Part shown: positions 14,929 to 23,434 of the stretch, piece after piece | How positions within the stretch are numbered: position 1 is the stretch's first letter | How the letters are laid out: each line of letters begins with the position of its first letter | NCBI GenBank assembly: GCA_964514655.1 | Contig: CAZEQY010000006.1 | Location: 1-64,000 of the forward strand | Reading direction: 5' to 3' | DNA: 64,000 bases | DNA from: SZAS-7 sp964514655 | GTDB lineage: Bacteria; Chlamydiota; Chlamydiia; Chlamydiales; FEN-1388 | Notes under the pieces: generated by a model | Told to the model about the DNA's origin: nothing | Seen by the model: the letters and a program-made list of their open reading frames with translations, nothing else | Database searches by the model: none | Made by a program: the position numbers and the translations under genes

Positions 14929-16686
14929 TCACCCTGAAGGTTGATGTTTGAGTTTATAGATAAGTCGCGCTTTAAAGTTTGCCGTCTTTCGTAACATTGA
15001 TACCGAAGGATGCAATTCTATGTCACTATGTTTTGTTACACAGTCTGCTGTTATAATAATCGTTCCCTCAAATTTGCGTCTCACAAGTTTTGCAACTGCT
15101 GCTTCTGTAATTTTTGTGCATCCTTGTAAATCTATCGTATTGAGTAAGGGAAGGCTGCTTAGTATGTCCACAGCATCATTACCAATATTTGGCACGTTTG
15201 CAAGGCTTAGCACCTGCAGCGTTGTTGGTAGCGGGATAATATCCTCGAGCATTATGAGCTCGCACGAGTCTAAGGATAGCTCTTCAACAGCTTGAGGTAG
15301 CTGCACAAGGCTTTTTCCCGAGAGGCGATGAAGGCCGGCTAGCGAGAGCTTTTTTACCGTGGGACTTAGGGCAGAAAGGCCAAAACCGCGTATCTGGTCG
15401 CAGCCATCAAGTATAAGAGTGGTCAAGCTCTTGAGGTTGCCAAGGAGCATAAGGCTGACGTCGGTGATGGTAGTGCATAGCGAAAGATCTAGCTCTTCTA
15501 GGTGTTCCGGCAGCCATTCAAGGTCGCTATTTTCTACGCTGCATGCAGCTAAAGAGAGTTTTTTTAACGATTTTATCTGCTTAAGAGCATGTATTGTGTT
15601 CTTTTTAAGAGCGCCGGAATATGAGAGGTTTAGGCGTTTCAAGTTTTTTGGGAGGTGAATTTGGGCATCATCAAAGGGTATATAGCTTGCATCTAGCTCT
15701 TCAAGCGTCTCGCTTTCAGCTAAGCGGGAGACATCTTCAGCTAAAAGCCTGTTTTGCGAGATGTTGAGGCTTTTTAGGGTTTTTGGCAAAAGATTAAGTT
15801 CAATGCTCTCATCATTAAAGGTTCTTGAGATATTTAACGAAGTAAGTGGCAGCTTTTGCAGGTGAAGAAGGCCCGCGTTTGTAAGGCGCCAGCCTTCTAA
15901 TTCAAGGGTGTGTAGATGCGTTGGCAGGAGCATGAGTTCTGTATCTGTAAAGTGGTCCCACCTGTTCATGCGCAGCGTCTCAAGTGTGCGAGGAAGATAG
16001 AAGCATGCATCTGGCATGATATTGTTGCCGGAGCCTGAAAGATCAAGTTCCTTAAGCTTTGGCGGTAGGCGACAGATGTGGTTGAGCTCTAGGCTGTGGC
16101 AGTTTTGCAGCGACAAAGAAGTGAGCTGTTTAAGCAGCGCAAGGTGCTCAAAAAATTCTCCCGTAATACTCTTTGCAGAGTTGATGATAATCGTTTGGGT
16201 AGATTCGGGGATATTGTAGAAGGTTTTTTCTGATACAAGGTGTGCGTCTATAATTTCGAGGGTGTGCAGGTTTGCAAGACTTGTAAATGTTGGTACACTT
16301 GCCTGCAAGAGGGTGTTGCACCGCTTTAGTGTAAGGTGCTCAAGGGTTGGAAACCAGCTCATCATAAGCTCAATATCCTGCGTGCTCATGGGCGTAAGCT
16401 CAAGTTTTTTTACGTAGTGGCCATTACGTTTCCAGAAATTTTGTTCCCACGATTTTAGGTTTTCGAGGTTGTTGTCGATGCGTTTTAGGGTGTATTTAAA
16501 GAACTTTTCGTAAAAAAAACTTTGCCAGGAAACATCGTGCAGCGCTTCTCGAATATCAAAGCCAAAGCGTAGTGATTGCTCTTTCCAGAACAACTGCTCG
16601 TTTGATGACTTGAAGATGTCAAATTGGCTAAATGCCCACTTGAGTTTTACAAGCTCTAGCCATGAAGGGACTTTAATATAGGACAT
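14929..16686 (-). CDS. Leucine-rich-repeat protein with F-box-like N-terminus
   Basis: A 585-aa protein. From about residue 95 to 560 there are some 17-18 LRRs of the F-box/AMN1 (cysteine-containing) type, for example LKELDLSGSGN, LEELDLSLCTTITD and LTTLILDGCDQI. The first 60 residues (NEQLFWKEQSLRFGFD...DVSWQSFFYEKFF) look like the distal half of an F-box: the F-W-K-x-x-x-x-R-x-G-F turn and S-W-x-x-F-Y-x-x-F helix. No signal peptide. Such F-box/LRR proteins in Chlamydiae are presumed effectors that bring host proteins to SCF ligases. It heads an operon with the secreted coiled-coil gene. Confidence 0.75.
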   Translation of the reverse strand: MSYIKVPSWLELVKLKWAFSQFDIFKSSNEQLFWKEQSLRFGFDIREALHDVSWQSFFYEKFFKYTLKRIDNNLENLKSWEQNFWKRNGHYVKKLELTPMSTQDIELMMSWFPTLEHLTLKRCNTLLQASVPTFTSLANLHTLEIIDAHLVSEKTFYNIPESTQTIIINSAKSITGEFFEHLALLKQLTSLSLQNCHSLELNHICRLPPKLKELDLSGSGNNIMPDACFYLPRTLETLRMNRWDHFTDTELMLLPTHLHTLELEGWRLTNAGLLHLQKLPLTSLNISRTFNDESIELNLLPKTLKSLNISQNRLLAEDVSRLAESETLEELDASYIPFDDAQIHLPKNLKRLNLSYSGALKKNTIHALKQIKSLKKLSLAACSVENSDLEWLPEHLEELDLSLCTTITDVSLMLLGNLKSLTTLILDGCDQIRGFGLSALSPTVKKLSLAGLHRLSGKSLVQLPQAVEELSLDSCELIMLEDIIPLPTTLQVLSLANVPNIGNDAVDILSSLPLLNTIDLQGCTKITEAAVAKLVRRKFEGTIIITADCVTKHSDIELHPSVSMLRKTANFKARLIYKLKHQPSG

Positions 16687-16786
16687 CTTGTACTTCCTTC
16701 TACTTAATCCTCAGCCTAGTCAAATGAGCAATATTTGCAACATCTTTTTTGCCCAAAAATTGGTTGCTATGATAAGTGTTGTCAGT

Positions 16787-17194
16787 ATGAGTAATCCAAT
16801 TGAAGGAGTTCCTCCTCCTACACCACAAGAGCCTTCGGCAGCAAAAAAGATGCCGCAAGTGCACAACCTTCCTCACACTAATGGCATCTCCGGATTGCCG
16901 GTCGATAAAGCAATTCAAGAGGCTAAGCAAGAAAAAGGCTTCCACGTTGTTGAGCCTCATATGGCTTTATATTATTTAAGTGCTTGGCCATATGAAGAAT
17001 GGATTGAGCTTTTTTGTGAGGAGCTTGCTAACAAGCCAGATCCAGTACAAGAGCGTACTTGGAACTTTTTTGCTTTGTTTGGGGCGGATGTCAATAGACT
17101 TACGTTACTTGTTCAAAGAAGGGAATATAGTGCACTTATAAAAGAGCTGCCTGCAAGAGAGCTACTTGTACAAAAACTCATGGGAGAGTCATGA
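16787..17194 (+). CDS. Unknown protein
   Basis: A protein of about 135 aa, not recognised. It has a Pro-rich N-terminus (GVPPPTPQEPSAA) and then a predicted helical domain (VDKAIQEAKQEKGF, LYYLSAWPYEEWIELFCEE, TWNFFALFGADVNRL). The start is uncertain: ATG 16787 or ATG 16769, neither with a clear ribosome site. Its TGA overlaps the next ATG (ATGA, 17191), so the two are coupled. The pair sits alone between the minus-strand LRR operon and the winged-helix module. Confidence 0.6.
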   Translation: MSNPIEGVPPPTPQEPSAAKKMPQVHNLPHTNGISGLPVDKAIQEAKQEKGFHVVEPHMALYYLSAWPYEEWIELFCEELANKPDPVQERTWNFFALFGADVNRLTLLVQRREYSALIKELPARELLVQKLMGES

Positions 17195-17838
17195 AGGTCA
17201 TAGATGCAAAAAAGCTGATTATCTCTACGCTCATCTTTTTGTTTTCAAGCTTTGAGACGCCAATGCTTGCAGATACCGTACCATCTGCACCTCCTATTGA
17301 GCAGACACAAATTGTCTTTATGAAAGATAGCCACTATAGCGTGCAAATGGCCTATCCGGGAGTGGGGCTATTTGAGAGCTTGCAAGATCTTGTCTTTGTT
17401 GCCAGCATGCCCTTATTACTAATTGGCCCCTATGTAGACGGCAAGGATGGCTATATTATGAGCGCGGCCACACAAGATACGCACCTTGAAAAAACTTTGG
17501 TGCCGGTAGTAAAGTATCCAGAACTCTTTCCTACTTTTTATCATGCAAAAGGCTGTGATGGAGTGCTGATAGGGGTGCCTCATCCGGCAGATACTTCTAC
17601 TCACCTAAACAAAATATGCACGCTTATCGCCTTTTATACCGCCTTTATGGGGTGTAAACCGGCGCGCGTACATACACGTCCTTTAGCAGATGCGTTTGCC
17701 ACCTTTTTACAGTGCATAGCAGCCTCTTTAGCCCAAAAAGAACTCGTGCTCCATACAGCGCAGGACTATTCCCTAAAGCCCCTACAAGAGCTCTTTGCCA
17801 CCTATGCCGGCAAAACAATCAAAGATGTTGTTTGCTAA
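17191..17838 (+). CDS. Unknown exported protein
   Basis: A 215-aa protein, second of a coupled pair. The N-terminus (KKLIISTLIFLFSSFETPMLA) looks like a signal peptide or anchor. The remainder contains hydrophobic stretches (LVFVASMPLLLIGPYVDG, ICTLIAFYTAFMG) and single Cys residues spread through the chain. No family recognised. Its 3' end overlaps the convergent gene at 17835 by 4 bp. Confidence 0.6.
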   Translation: MKVIDAKKLIISTLIFLFSSFETPMLADTVPSAPPIEQTQIVFMKDSHYSVQMAYPGVGLFESLQDLVFVASMPLLLIGPYVDGKDGYIMSAATQDTHLEKTLVPVVKYPELFPTFYHAKGCDGVLIGVPHPADTSTHLNKICTLIAFYTAFMGCKPARVHTRPLADAFATFLQCIAASLAQKELVLHTAQDYSLKPLQELFATYAGKTIKDVVC

Positions 17839-19229
17839 ACCTCTGAAAATAGATTATGCACTAAATGTCTCTTAAATAAGGTCTCTGGTGAGGTGAGTAG
17901 GTGGACCCTTGTTTCCGAGAAATAGAGCTCCTCTAGTCGCTTTTTACATGTAGTAATAAACTGACGAAGTACATCTAGCTTGTGCTTAAACTGTCGATAT
18001 TGACGAGTAGCCTCTGATTCACTTAAGATATGTTCGATCGAAGGAGGTTGCGCAATCTCTTTTTCTTTTGAAAGGTGATAGGCAATATCCGCAAGTGGTT
18101 CGTCCATCATTTTATGAAACGGAAATTCGAGAAATGCGCTTAGGCGTTTTTGCAATTCACCAGCGAAACTTATAAACAGTTTGTAGCATTCTTTATATAT
18201 TTTTGCATGACCTTTGGTGTTGTTTTCAAGCTCATACGTAATTGATTCGATGCCATCTATACAGTCTTCTAATGGATAAAGGAGTTGCAAAAAGTGAATT
18301 ATTAGTTTTTCGAATTGGTCATGAACCTGATACTGCATAAAGAAATTTCCGCGGCTGAACGAAGTAAAAAGCTCTATAACTGCCATCCAGTCGTCTTTAA
18401 ATATAGGACTTTTCTGGATGATGTGGGATATAAAGAATGGTAATAGAGGCTCTATGTTTTTTAGGCAATTTCTGAAAATTATACCTCGTGTTGTTTCTGA
18501 GCTTTTTTGAAGATCGGGTATCACTGATCGGATCATACTTATTGCTTGTACGATTTTATTCCAAGGAGGAGCAATTTGTGGTAATTTGCCGATTACCACT
18601 TGGAGCTCTTTTGGTCTTTTTATTGCGTAGTTCTTTCTGTTTCGCACATAAGAGACAGTCATTATTCCCGATGCGGCCAGCTGATCAAGCGCTGCCATAA
18701 TGCTTTTCTTAGAGTAGCCGATGTCAGCAAGATCTACGTCTGAAAACTGAAGCGCACTTTTAGTTATTAGGTGCGTAAGCGTATCAGCTTTTGCTCCGAG
18801 ACCAAATAAAGAGCGCATGCGAAGCATAAGCAGGGATGGCGAATCAAGTGAGGGTAGGAGCGATTTGCCGCTGACTTGTATCTTGAGGGGGGCAGTTTGG
18901 GTGCCCTCTGGCCACTTGGCAGATGAAATCGAATTTAAAGTTGTGGCAAATTGAGAAAAGGTACGGATAGTATCCAGGTCCATATTTTTTAGCAGTGTGC
19001 GAAGGCGGCTTACGGAAATAAATTCGTGATAGCGTGCAAGCCAATCTAAAGCTTCTTCTGCAAGTCTCGGATCATATTCTGCTGCAACCATCGTCATAAT
19101 AATAAGCTCTTCTGGCTGTATCAGACAGTTTTGGTGGAAGCGATCAATCCCTGCCACTCCAAGTTCTTTCCACAGGCTCCAGGCAATACCGGCAATCTGA
19201 TGATCAAATTCTTTTTGTAGACTAACCAT
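17835..19229 (-). CDS. Winged-helix protein partnered with a nucleotidyltransferase
   Basis: A 464-aa protein. Residues about 150-205 (LQFSDVDLADIGYSKKSI, ALDQLAASGIM, then a basic YVRNRKNYAIKRP wing) form a winged helix-turn-helix. The flanks are helical with no recognised domain. The ATG overlaps the stop of the upstream nucleotidyltransferase gene by 8 bp, with AGGAGA upstream, so the two are made together. Architecture resembles that of nucleotidyltransferase/antitoxin or abortive-infection pairs, with this protein as likely DNA-binding regulator. Function otherwise unknown. Confidence 0.65.
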   Translation of the reverse strand: MVSLQKEFDHQIAGIAWSLWKELGVAGIDRFHQNCLIQPEELIIMTMVAAEYDPRLAEEALDWLARYHEFISVSRLRTLLKNMDLDTIRTFSQFATTLNSISSAKWPEGTQTAPLKIQVSGKSLLPSLDSPSLLMLRMRSLFGLGAKADTLTHLITKSALQFSDVDLADIGYSKKSIMAALDQLAASGIMTVSYVRNRKNYAIKRPKELQVVIGKLPQIAPPWNKIVQAISMIRSVIPDLQKSSETTRGIIFRNCLKNIEPLLPFFISHIIQKSPIFKDDWMAVIELFTSFSRGNFFMQYQVHDQFEKLIIHFLQLLYPLEDCIDGIESITYELENNTKGHAKIYKECYKLFISFAGELQKRLSAFLEFPFHKMMDEPLADIAYHLSKEKEIAQPPSIEHILSESEATRQYRQFKHKLDVLRQFITTCKKRLEELYFSETRVHLLTSPETLFKRHLVHNLFSEV

Positions 19230-19785
19230 GTGATTCTCCTAGATGCTCTACTGCCATAGATAGTTCCCTGGCAAATGCTTCGGACACGTCGTGTGTTTTG
19301 CACCATGCGCTTGCAATTTCCAGCTCTTGCTGAGTGGGGTGTAGTCTCTTTAGATCATCAAAGTGCTTGGAATTTTGGCCTTGATCGACAGAGGCATAGA
19401 GCTTAAAGCAGATTTGATCAAATCTGCTGGCGCAATAGAGGGTTAATCCACCATATCGTATTGGTTCCAATCGGTCCTGAAAGCCTTCAGGCAGACCCAT
19501 AACCCATAAATCTGCAGGTGCAGAATTGATCCAATCGCGAGGAAGGTTGTACGCAGATCCAACTTGATCAATAGCTTCCTTTAAAGGGTCTGGTAGGGGT
19601 CTTGAGGAAATAAGTATATTGTCATTTATGAGGGCAACTATATCGAGGTCTTTTGTAGGGCGAATGATGCACCCCAAGAGCAATAGAGCTCCGCCTCCGA
19701 TAGCCACTACTTCGAATTTCAATCCCCTGTCTGTCAGGTAGGCTCCCACAGCATCAAGTGCTTGATCTAACCCTTGTTTTTCCAT
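19222..19785 (-). CDS. DUF6036-like nucleotidyltransferase
   Basis: A 187-aa protein with the minimal nucleotidyltransferase signature VAIGGGALLLLGCIIRPTKD (residues 27-46) followed by LDIV: GG helix, then a T-K-D-L-D metal pair. Later LDPI-like and FDQICFKLYA...DLKRL segments match nucleotidyltransferases of the DUF6036/AbiEii-like group, which often act as toxins or in two-gene stress modules. ATG 19785 is preceded by a GGGGGG run. First gene of an operon with a winged-helix partner. A promoter and a perfect palindrome are upstream. Not homologous in detail to the abiEii gene at 4276. Confidence 0.7.
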   Translation of the reverse strand: MEKQGLDQALDAVGAYLTDRGLKFEVVAIGGGALLLLGCIIRPTKDLDIVALINDNILISSRPLPDPLKEAIDQVGSAYNLPRDWINSAPADLWVMGLPEGFQDRLEPIRYGGLTLYCASRFDQICFKLYASVDQGQNSKHFDDLKRLHPTQQELEIASAWCKTHDVSEAFARELSMAVEHLGESHG

Positions 19786-19800
19786 TTAACCCCCCTAATT

Positions 19801-19861
19801 CGAGAAGTTTATCTTCTCGATACATTACCTTTATCTTACCACAATGAAGAATTTTGTACAA
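19801..19861 (-). promoter_or_regulatory. Promoter and palindromic operator of the nucleotidyltransferase module
   Basis: On the minus strand TTGTAC (19861-19856), 17-bp spacer, TAAGAT (19838-19833). Just downstream of the expected start is a perfect palindrome CGAGAAG-N5-CTTCTCG (19801-19819), placed where a bound repressor would block elongation. The winged-helix partner is the likely ligand. It lacks a T-run and precedes a gene, so it is not a terminator. Confidence 0.6.
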
Positions 19862-19876
19862 TCGGGGCTAATAATT

Positions 19877-20935
19877 TTAGGTATTAAGTCTTCGCAAATA
19901 CCGGGCAAATAGGGATGAGTCGAAGGAGTGTACCGCTTTATAGGTCTCTTTGAGGTATGTTTTTGTTGAGTCAAAGCGGATATTGGTACTTTCGCCAAGA
20001 TGATACAGAATCATATACATCAATAGTCTTGCGAGGGGTTCATTTTCTGTGGGAAAGGGGCAAATGCGGATGATTTCGGTGTGAGCGAAGCTTGCTATTT
20101 CTATAGGGTCTCGCTCTTCATCTATCTGTGCAAGGAGCGTTTTTACAAAGATTGCCATTTCGTCCTTTATGTGATGATGCTGTAGGGGACGGTGAAAACC
20201 GACTTTCTTTAACACTTGATTTTCTTCAGTAAAATCTACTGCGCGAAACTGCACCTGATTCGTTCTTTCGCCTAACGTTTTGAATGTGTTATAGATTCTT
20301 GCTTCTCTTGCATTGAGGTTTTTTGCATTCAGATCTATTTCTTCTCTTGTGGCTACCGTAGAAATAAACATTTCGTGGTCGCGAAACTTGCTTGGGCTAT
20401 CATCTACTTTACCTCTTGCAAGGATTTGGTAGAGCTCAAAAAGGAGTTTATTGATCCCTTGAGAATCTACCGGTAAAGCTCGTACATGTTCATCGATATA
20501 TCTACATGCTTCACCATAGTTGATATAGGCATCAGGCTTTATAAGGGCACATACTTCTATAGCTTTTTTTACTGATAGGCAGTAGCCCCCAACTTGAGGC
20601 TGTAAGAGCCGTTTTTTAGTTAAATCGGCTTTTAGTGTATCTACCAGGACTTTGCATTGAGCTTCTGAGAAGCTGCCACGCAATGAACAAGAGCCGCGGC
20701 CACCATAGACGTACTGTTTACCAGGCAGAACTCGGTGGGAAACTAACTGGCTGAATCTATTTTGCGATTCATATGCGAGATCTGTCGTTGTATTGCATCC
20801 TGAAGCTGGGAGAGCAGGAAAAAATATTCCTAGCGTGCAGATCGCTTTTGCAACTTCTAAAGCGCCTGTTGCAAGGATGTTTATGTACGAGCGTGTTTGA
20901 TCGTGCGGATGTGTATTGGCATTAGAGACGTTCAT
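19877..20935 (-). CDS. Fic-domain protein with a destroyed active-site motif
   Basis: A 352-aa protein. The C-terminal third has the Fic fold pattern: IEIASFAHTEIIRICPFPTE then NEPLARLLMYMILYHLG (about residues 275-313). The usual H-P-F-x-D/E-G-N-G-R-x-x-R reads C-P-F-P-T-E-N-E-P-L-A-R (292-303): the catalytic His is Cys292, the acidic residue is Thr, both glycines are Glu and the first Arg is Pro, while Phe, Asn and the last Arg remain. Canonical AMP transfer is therefore unlikely; a binding role or different chemistry is possible. The N-terminal 60 residues contain a hydrophobic segment. Presumed host-directed. ATG 20935. Confidence 0.7.
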   Translation of the reverse strand: MNVSNANTHPHDQTRSYINILATGALEVAKAICTLGIFFPALPASGCNTTTDLAYESQNRFSQLVSHRVLPGKQYVYGGRGSCSLRGSFSEAQCKVLVDTLKADLTKKRLLQPQVGGYCLSVKKAIEVCALIKPDAYINYGEACRYIDEHVRALPVDSQGINKLLFELYQILARGKVDDSPSKFRDHEMFISTVATREEIDLNAKNLNAREARIYNTFKTLGERTNQVQFRAVDFTEENQVLKKVGFHRPLQHHHIKDEMAIFVKTLLAQIDEERDPIEIASFAHTEIIRICPFPTENEPLARLLMYMILYHLGESTNIRFDSTKTYLKETYKAVHSFDSSLFARYLRRLNT

Positions 20936-20954
20936 TTTGTATTCCGGATTGAGG

Positions 20955-21512
20955 TTAGTGACTTAGAGCTTTTTCGATAGCGGTGATTATTTTTTGGTCC
21001 ATAGGGTCTGTAATAGTGCTGAAGCGGTTGATGACGTTGCCGTTTTTGTCTACGAGGAACTTTGTAAAGTTCCAGTCTACTTCCCAGCCAAAGTTGGGGT
21101 CTGTTCTATTGCTTGTGAGAAAGGCATAAAGTGGGCTAATGTCCGGGCCTTTTACATTGGCCTTTTCAAGTATTGGAAAGGTCACCTGGAACTTTTGTTG
21201 GTAGGCAGCGAGTATATCTTGGTTTGTGCCCGGCTCGTCGTTGAGAAAATCATTTGAGGGTATGGCAAGCACAACAAGGCCATCATTTGCAAATTTTTGG
21301 TATAAATCTTCGAGCTTTGCCATCTGAGGTGCATTTTTATCAGTGCTTGCAGTATTTACAATGAGTAATACTCGACCACGCAGCGCGGAAAATGGAAAAC
21401 TCTGGCCGGTAAGAGATCTTGAGTCAACGTCATATATGGATTGTGGCGGCTGTGTAGCGGCAAAAAGCGTATGTATTGCTAGGCATAGTATGATGGAGAA
21501 ATATCGCAGCAT
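20955..21512 (-). CDS. Secreted glutathione-peroxidase-fold protein lacking the catalytic cysteine
   Basis: A 185-aa protein with signal peptide (MLRYFSIILCLAIHTLFA). The fold is plain: SLTGQSFPFSALRGRVLLIV, then NTASTDKNAPQ (53-63) where the family has N-V-A-S-K-C-G-F-T-P-Q, PSNDFLNDEPG (85-95) and DWNFTKFLVDKNG (146-158). The peroxidatic Cys is Asp58, and the catalytic Gln position is Asp88, while Trp147 and Asn148 remain. Peroxidase activity by the known mechanism is therefore not expected. ATG 21512 has GGAG 7-8 nt upstream. Divergent from the EXORDIUM-like gene, 99 bp apart, both exported. Confidence 0.8.
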   Translation of the reverse strand: MLRYFSIILCLAIHTLFAATQPPQSIYDVDSRSLTGQSFPFSALRGRVLLIVNTASTDKNAPQMAKLEDLYQKFANDGLVVLAIPSNDFLNDEPGTNQDILAAYQQKFQVTFPILEKANVKGPDISPLYAFLTSNRTDPNFGWEVDWNFTKFLVDKNGNVINRFSTITDPMDQKIITAIEKALSH

Positions 21513-21611
21513 CGGTCTACTCCGTTTATGAAATTCCACTATAGCGTAATGGGACTTGAAAGAAAATACATAAATTGGCACGTTCAAATTCCAAATTTAA
21601 AAGGAGTACCC

Positions 21612-22550
21612 ATGAAACAAGTAACTGGATTTATCTTGAGCCTCACAGCCATGTTGGCAATGAGTGTTGGACTCGTCGCAGCACACAAAAAACATGGTGG
21701 ACTGCGTCCTCCTAGGCATAAAATTGATAAGCGCGTACTTCCTATAAAGGGTGGCTCAGAACATCCTGGAACCGTAGCCCAAAGTCAGGCTGCCCAGTTG
21801 CCTGTTACCTATCATGGCGGTCCTGTAATGACTCGAGGAGTAAATGTGTATTACATCTGGTACGGTAACTGGACATCAAATTCTGCTGTTCAGATACTAA
21901 CAGATCTCATTAATTCCCTCAGAGGATCTCCATGGTTAAATATCCAAACAACCTATTATCAAATAAGCGGGGGAGTAAAGGTTCCAATCCAGAACTTTGT
22001 GGCACTGCAAAAAAGCACCTTTGATAACTACTCGCGCGGCAAAAACCTTAATGATAGCGCCATTGCTGCAATCGTTCAACGTGCCATAACTACGGGGGCA
22101 CTACCTTTAGATCCTATGGGCGCATATTTTGTGCTAACTTCTACTGATGTTGCTGAAACATCCGGATTTTGCACACAGTACTGTGGATGGCATAGCTATA
22201 TGCAGATTGGTGGAAAGAAAATTCCCTATTCCTTTGTCGGCAACGCCGCAAAGTGCCTAAGTGCCTGTGCAGAGCAAAAAACAAGTCCTAATGGCAATGC
22301 AGGTGCTGACGCCATGGCTTCTGTTATTGCTCATGAACTTACTGAGATCATGACCGATCCTGTGTTTAACGGCTGGTATGATGCAAATGGTAATGAAACC
22401 GCAGATAAATGCGCCTGGACCTTTGGCTCTACCTACAAAGCTCCAAATAGCTCTAATGCGAATGTAAAACTTGGCAACCGCAACTTTCTTATTCAACAAA
22501 ACTGGATAAATAGTTCCTCAGGAGGAAGCTGTAGCATGCATTATCCATAG
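21612..22550 (+). CDS. Secreted EXORDIUM/phosphate-induced-protein-like protein
   Basis: A 312-aa protein with a signal peptide (MKQVTGFILSLTAMLAM...). The body matches the plant EXORDIUM / PHI-1 family (PF04674): YHGGPVMTRGVNVYYIWYG near residue 70, LPLDPMGAYFVLTSTDVAET, GFCTQYCGWHSYM, VGNAAKCLSACA, then MASVIAHELTEIMTDPVFNG (about 235-254) and GWYDANGNETADKC. The H-E-L-T-E segment at 241-245 resembles a zinc-peptidase motif. Six or more cysteines suggest disulfides. EXORDIUM proteins in plants act in the cell wall and growth control; bacterial ones are uncharacterised. AAAGGAG sets ATG 21612. Confidence 0.85.
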   Translation: MKQVTGFILSLTAMLAMSVGLVAAHKKHGGLRPPRHKIDKRVLPIKGGSEHPGTVAQSQAAQLPVTYHGGPVMTRGVNVYYIWYGNWTSNSAVQILTDLINSLRGSPWLNIQTTYYQISGGVKVPIQNFVALQKSTFDNYSRGKNLNDSAIAAIVQRAITTGALPLDPMGAYFVLTSTDVAETSGFCTQYCGWHSYMQIGGKKIPYSFVGNAAKCLSACAEQKTSPNGNAGADAMASVIAHELTEIMTDPVFNGWYDANGNETADKCAWTFGSTYKAPNSSNANVKLGNRNFLIQQNWINSSSGGSCSMHYP

Positions 22551-22621
22551 ATTATAGAGATGCAAAAAACTCGGCGTTCTGTCACCATCTTGTGAGTGAT
22601 TATTAAGAGGTGAAAAGTATT

Positions 22622-23434
22622 ATGCAGACGGCTTTTAGTGTTGGGAAGTACTTATGGAATGCAGCTACAGCAGCAGTTCGCCCTGTTAAGGTTAGCACGG
22701 ATCTTGATCCCATCTATACGCTATGCATGCTTGCAATGCGCCACTTATCTGAAAAATATAAGGGGGCGCTTCCTGCAGTACGAAACAACAGCCTCGAGTT
22801 TGATGAAGCGTGGCTTGGAAGATATGGTCAAGGGGCATTGCGTGCTCTATATGATGCAAGTTTTCGAGATTTAAACTTCGTTTCTGACAGCATAAAGTTT
22901 TTGATTAATGGATGGCCTGCCAAAAAAAACCCCTTCTTAGTTGAGCTTGCAACTTTTGCTCTTGAGGGAGTGCGAGGTCTTAAAAGGCTTTATAAACAAA
23001 AAGGTGAAACCGATGGTGTGAACCTTTGCAGAAACTGTAAATTTAGACTGCAAGCTTATGTACAAGAGGGACGTAGTGTTAAGCCCCTTCGATTGCCTCC
23101 TGTCGGCTATAAACTTATCACAGAACTACACGAAGAGGTGAAAAAAACTGAACTGAACACTCACCCCGGACGCGAATGGCTTTCTAAGATTATTGATGAA
23201 TTAAAGAATACACAAGGTACCCCACCCTTTAAAAGGCCCCCAAAACAGCTTAGCACAAAGCAACAAGAATTTGTGGCTAGCATCAATCGTGCCTGGGCAG
23301 TTGTCCAAGATGGGCAAAAGATACTTGAGAAAGCTGTTGCATACATGAAGATGGAGCACCCAAGCATCAAACAAATCGAAATCCTGCTCAAAGAGCAAAA
23401 AGAACAGCATCTAAAGAGCTCGCTGCCACCATGA
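22622..23434 (+). CDS. Unknown helical protein
   Basis: A 270-aa protein, not recognised. It is basic and largely helical, with CRNCKF in the middle and a Lys/Glu-rich C-terminus (EILLKEQKEQHLKSS) suggestive of a coiled coil. ATG 22622 is chosen because AAGAGGTG covers the alternative GTG at 22610. Its TGA overlaps the start of the Nudix gene (ATGA), so the two are coupled, but the reason for the pairing is unclear. Confidence 0.6.
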   Translation: MQTAFSVGKYLWNAATAAVRPVKVSTDLDPIYTLCMLAMRHLSEKYKGALPAVRNNSLEFDEAWLGRYGQGALRALYDASFRDLNFVSDSIKFLINGWPAKKNPFLVELATFALEGVRGLKRLYKQKGETDGVNLCRNCKFRLQAYVQEGRSVKPLRLPPVGYKLITELHEEVKKTELNTHPGREWLSKIIDELKNTQGTPPFKRPPKQLSTKQQEFVASINRAWAVVQDGQKILEKAVAYMKMEHPSIKQIEILLKEQKEQHLKSSLPP

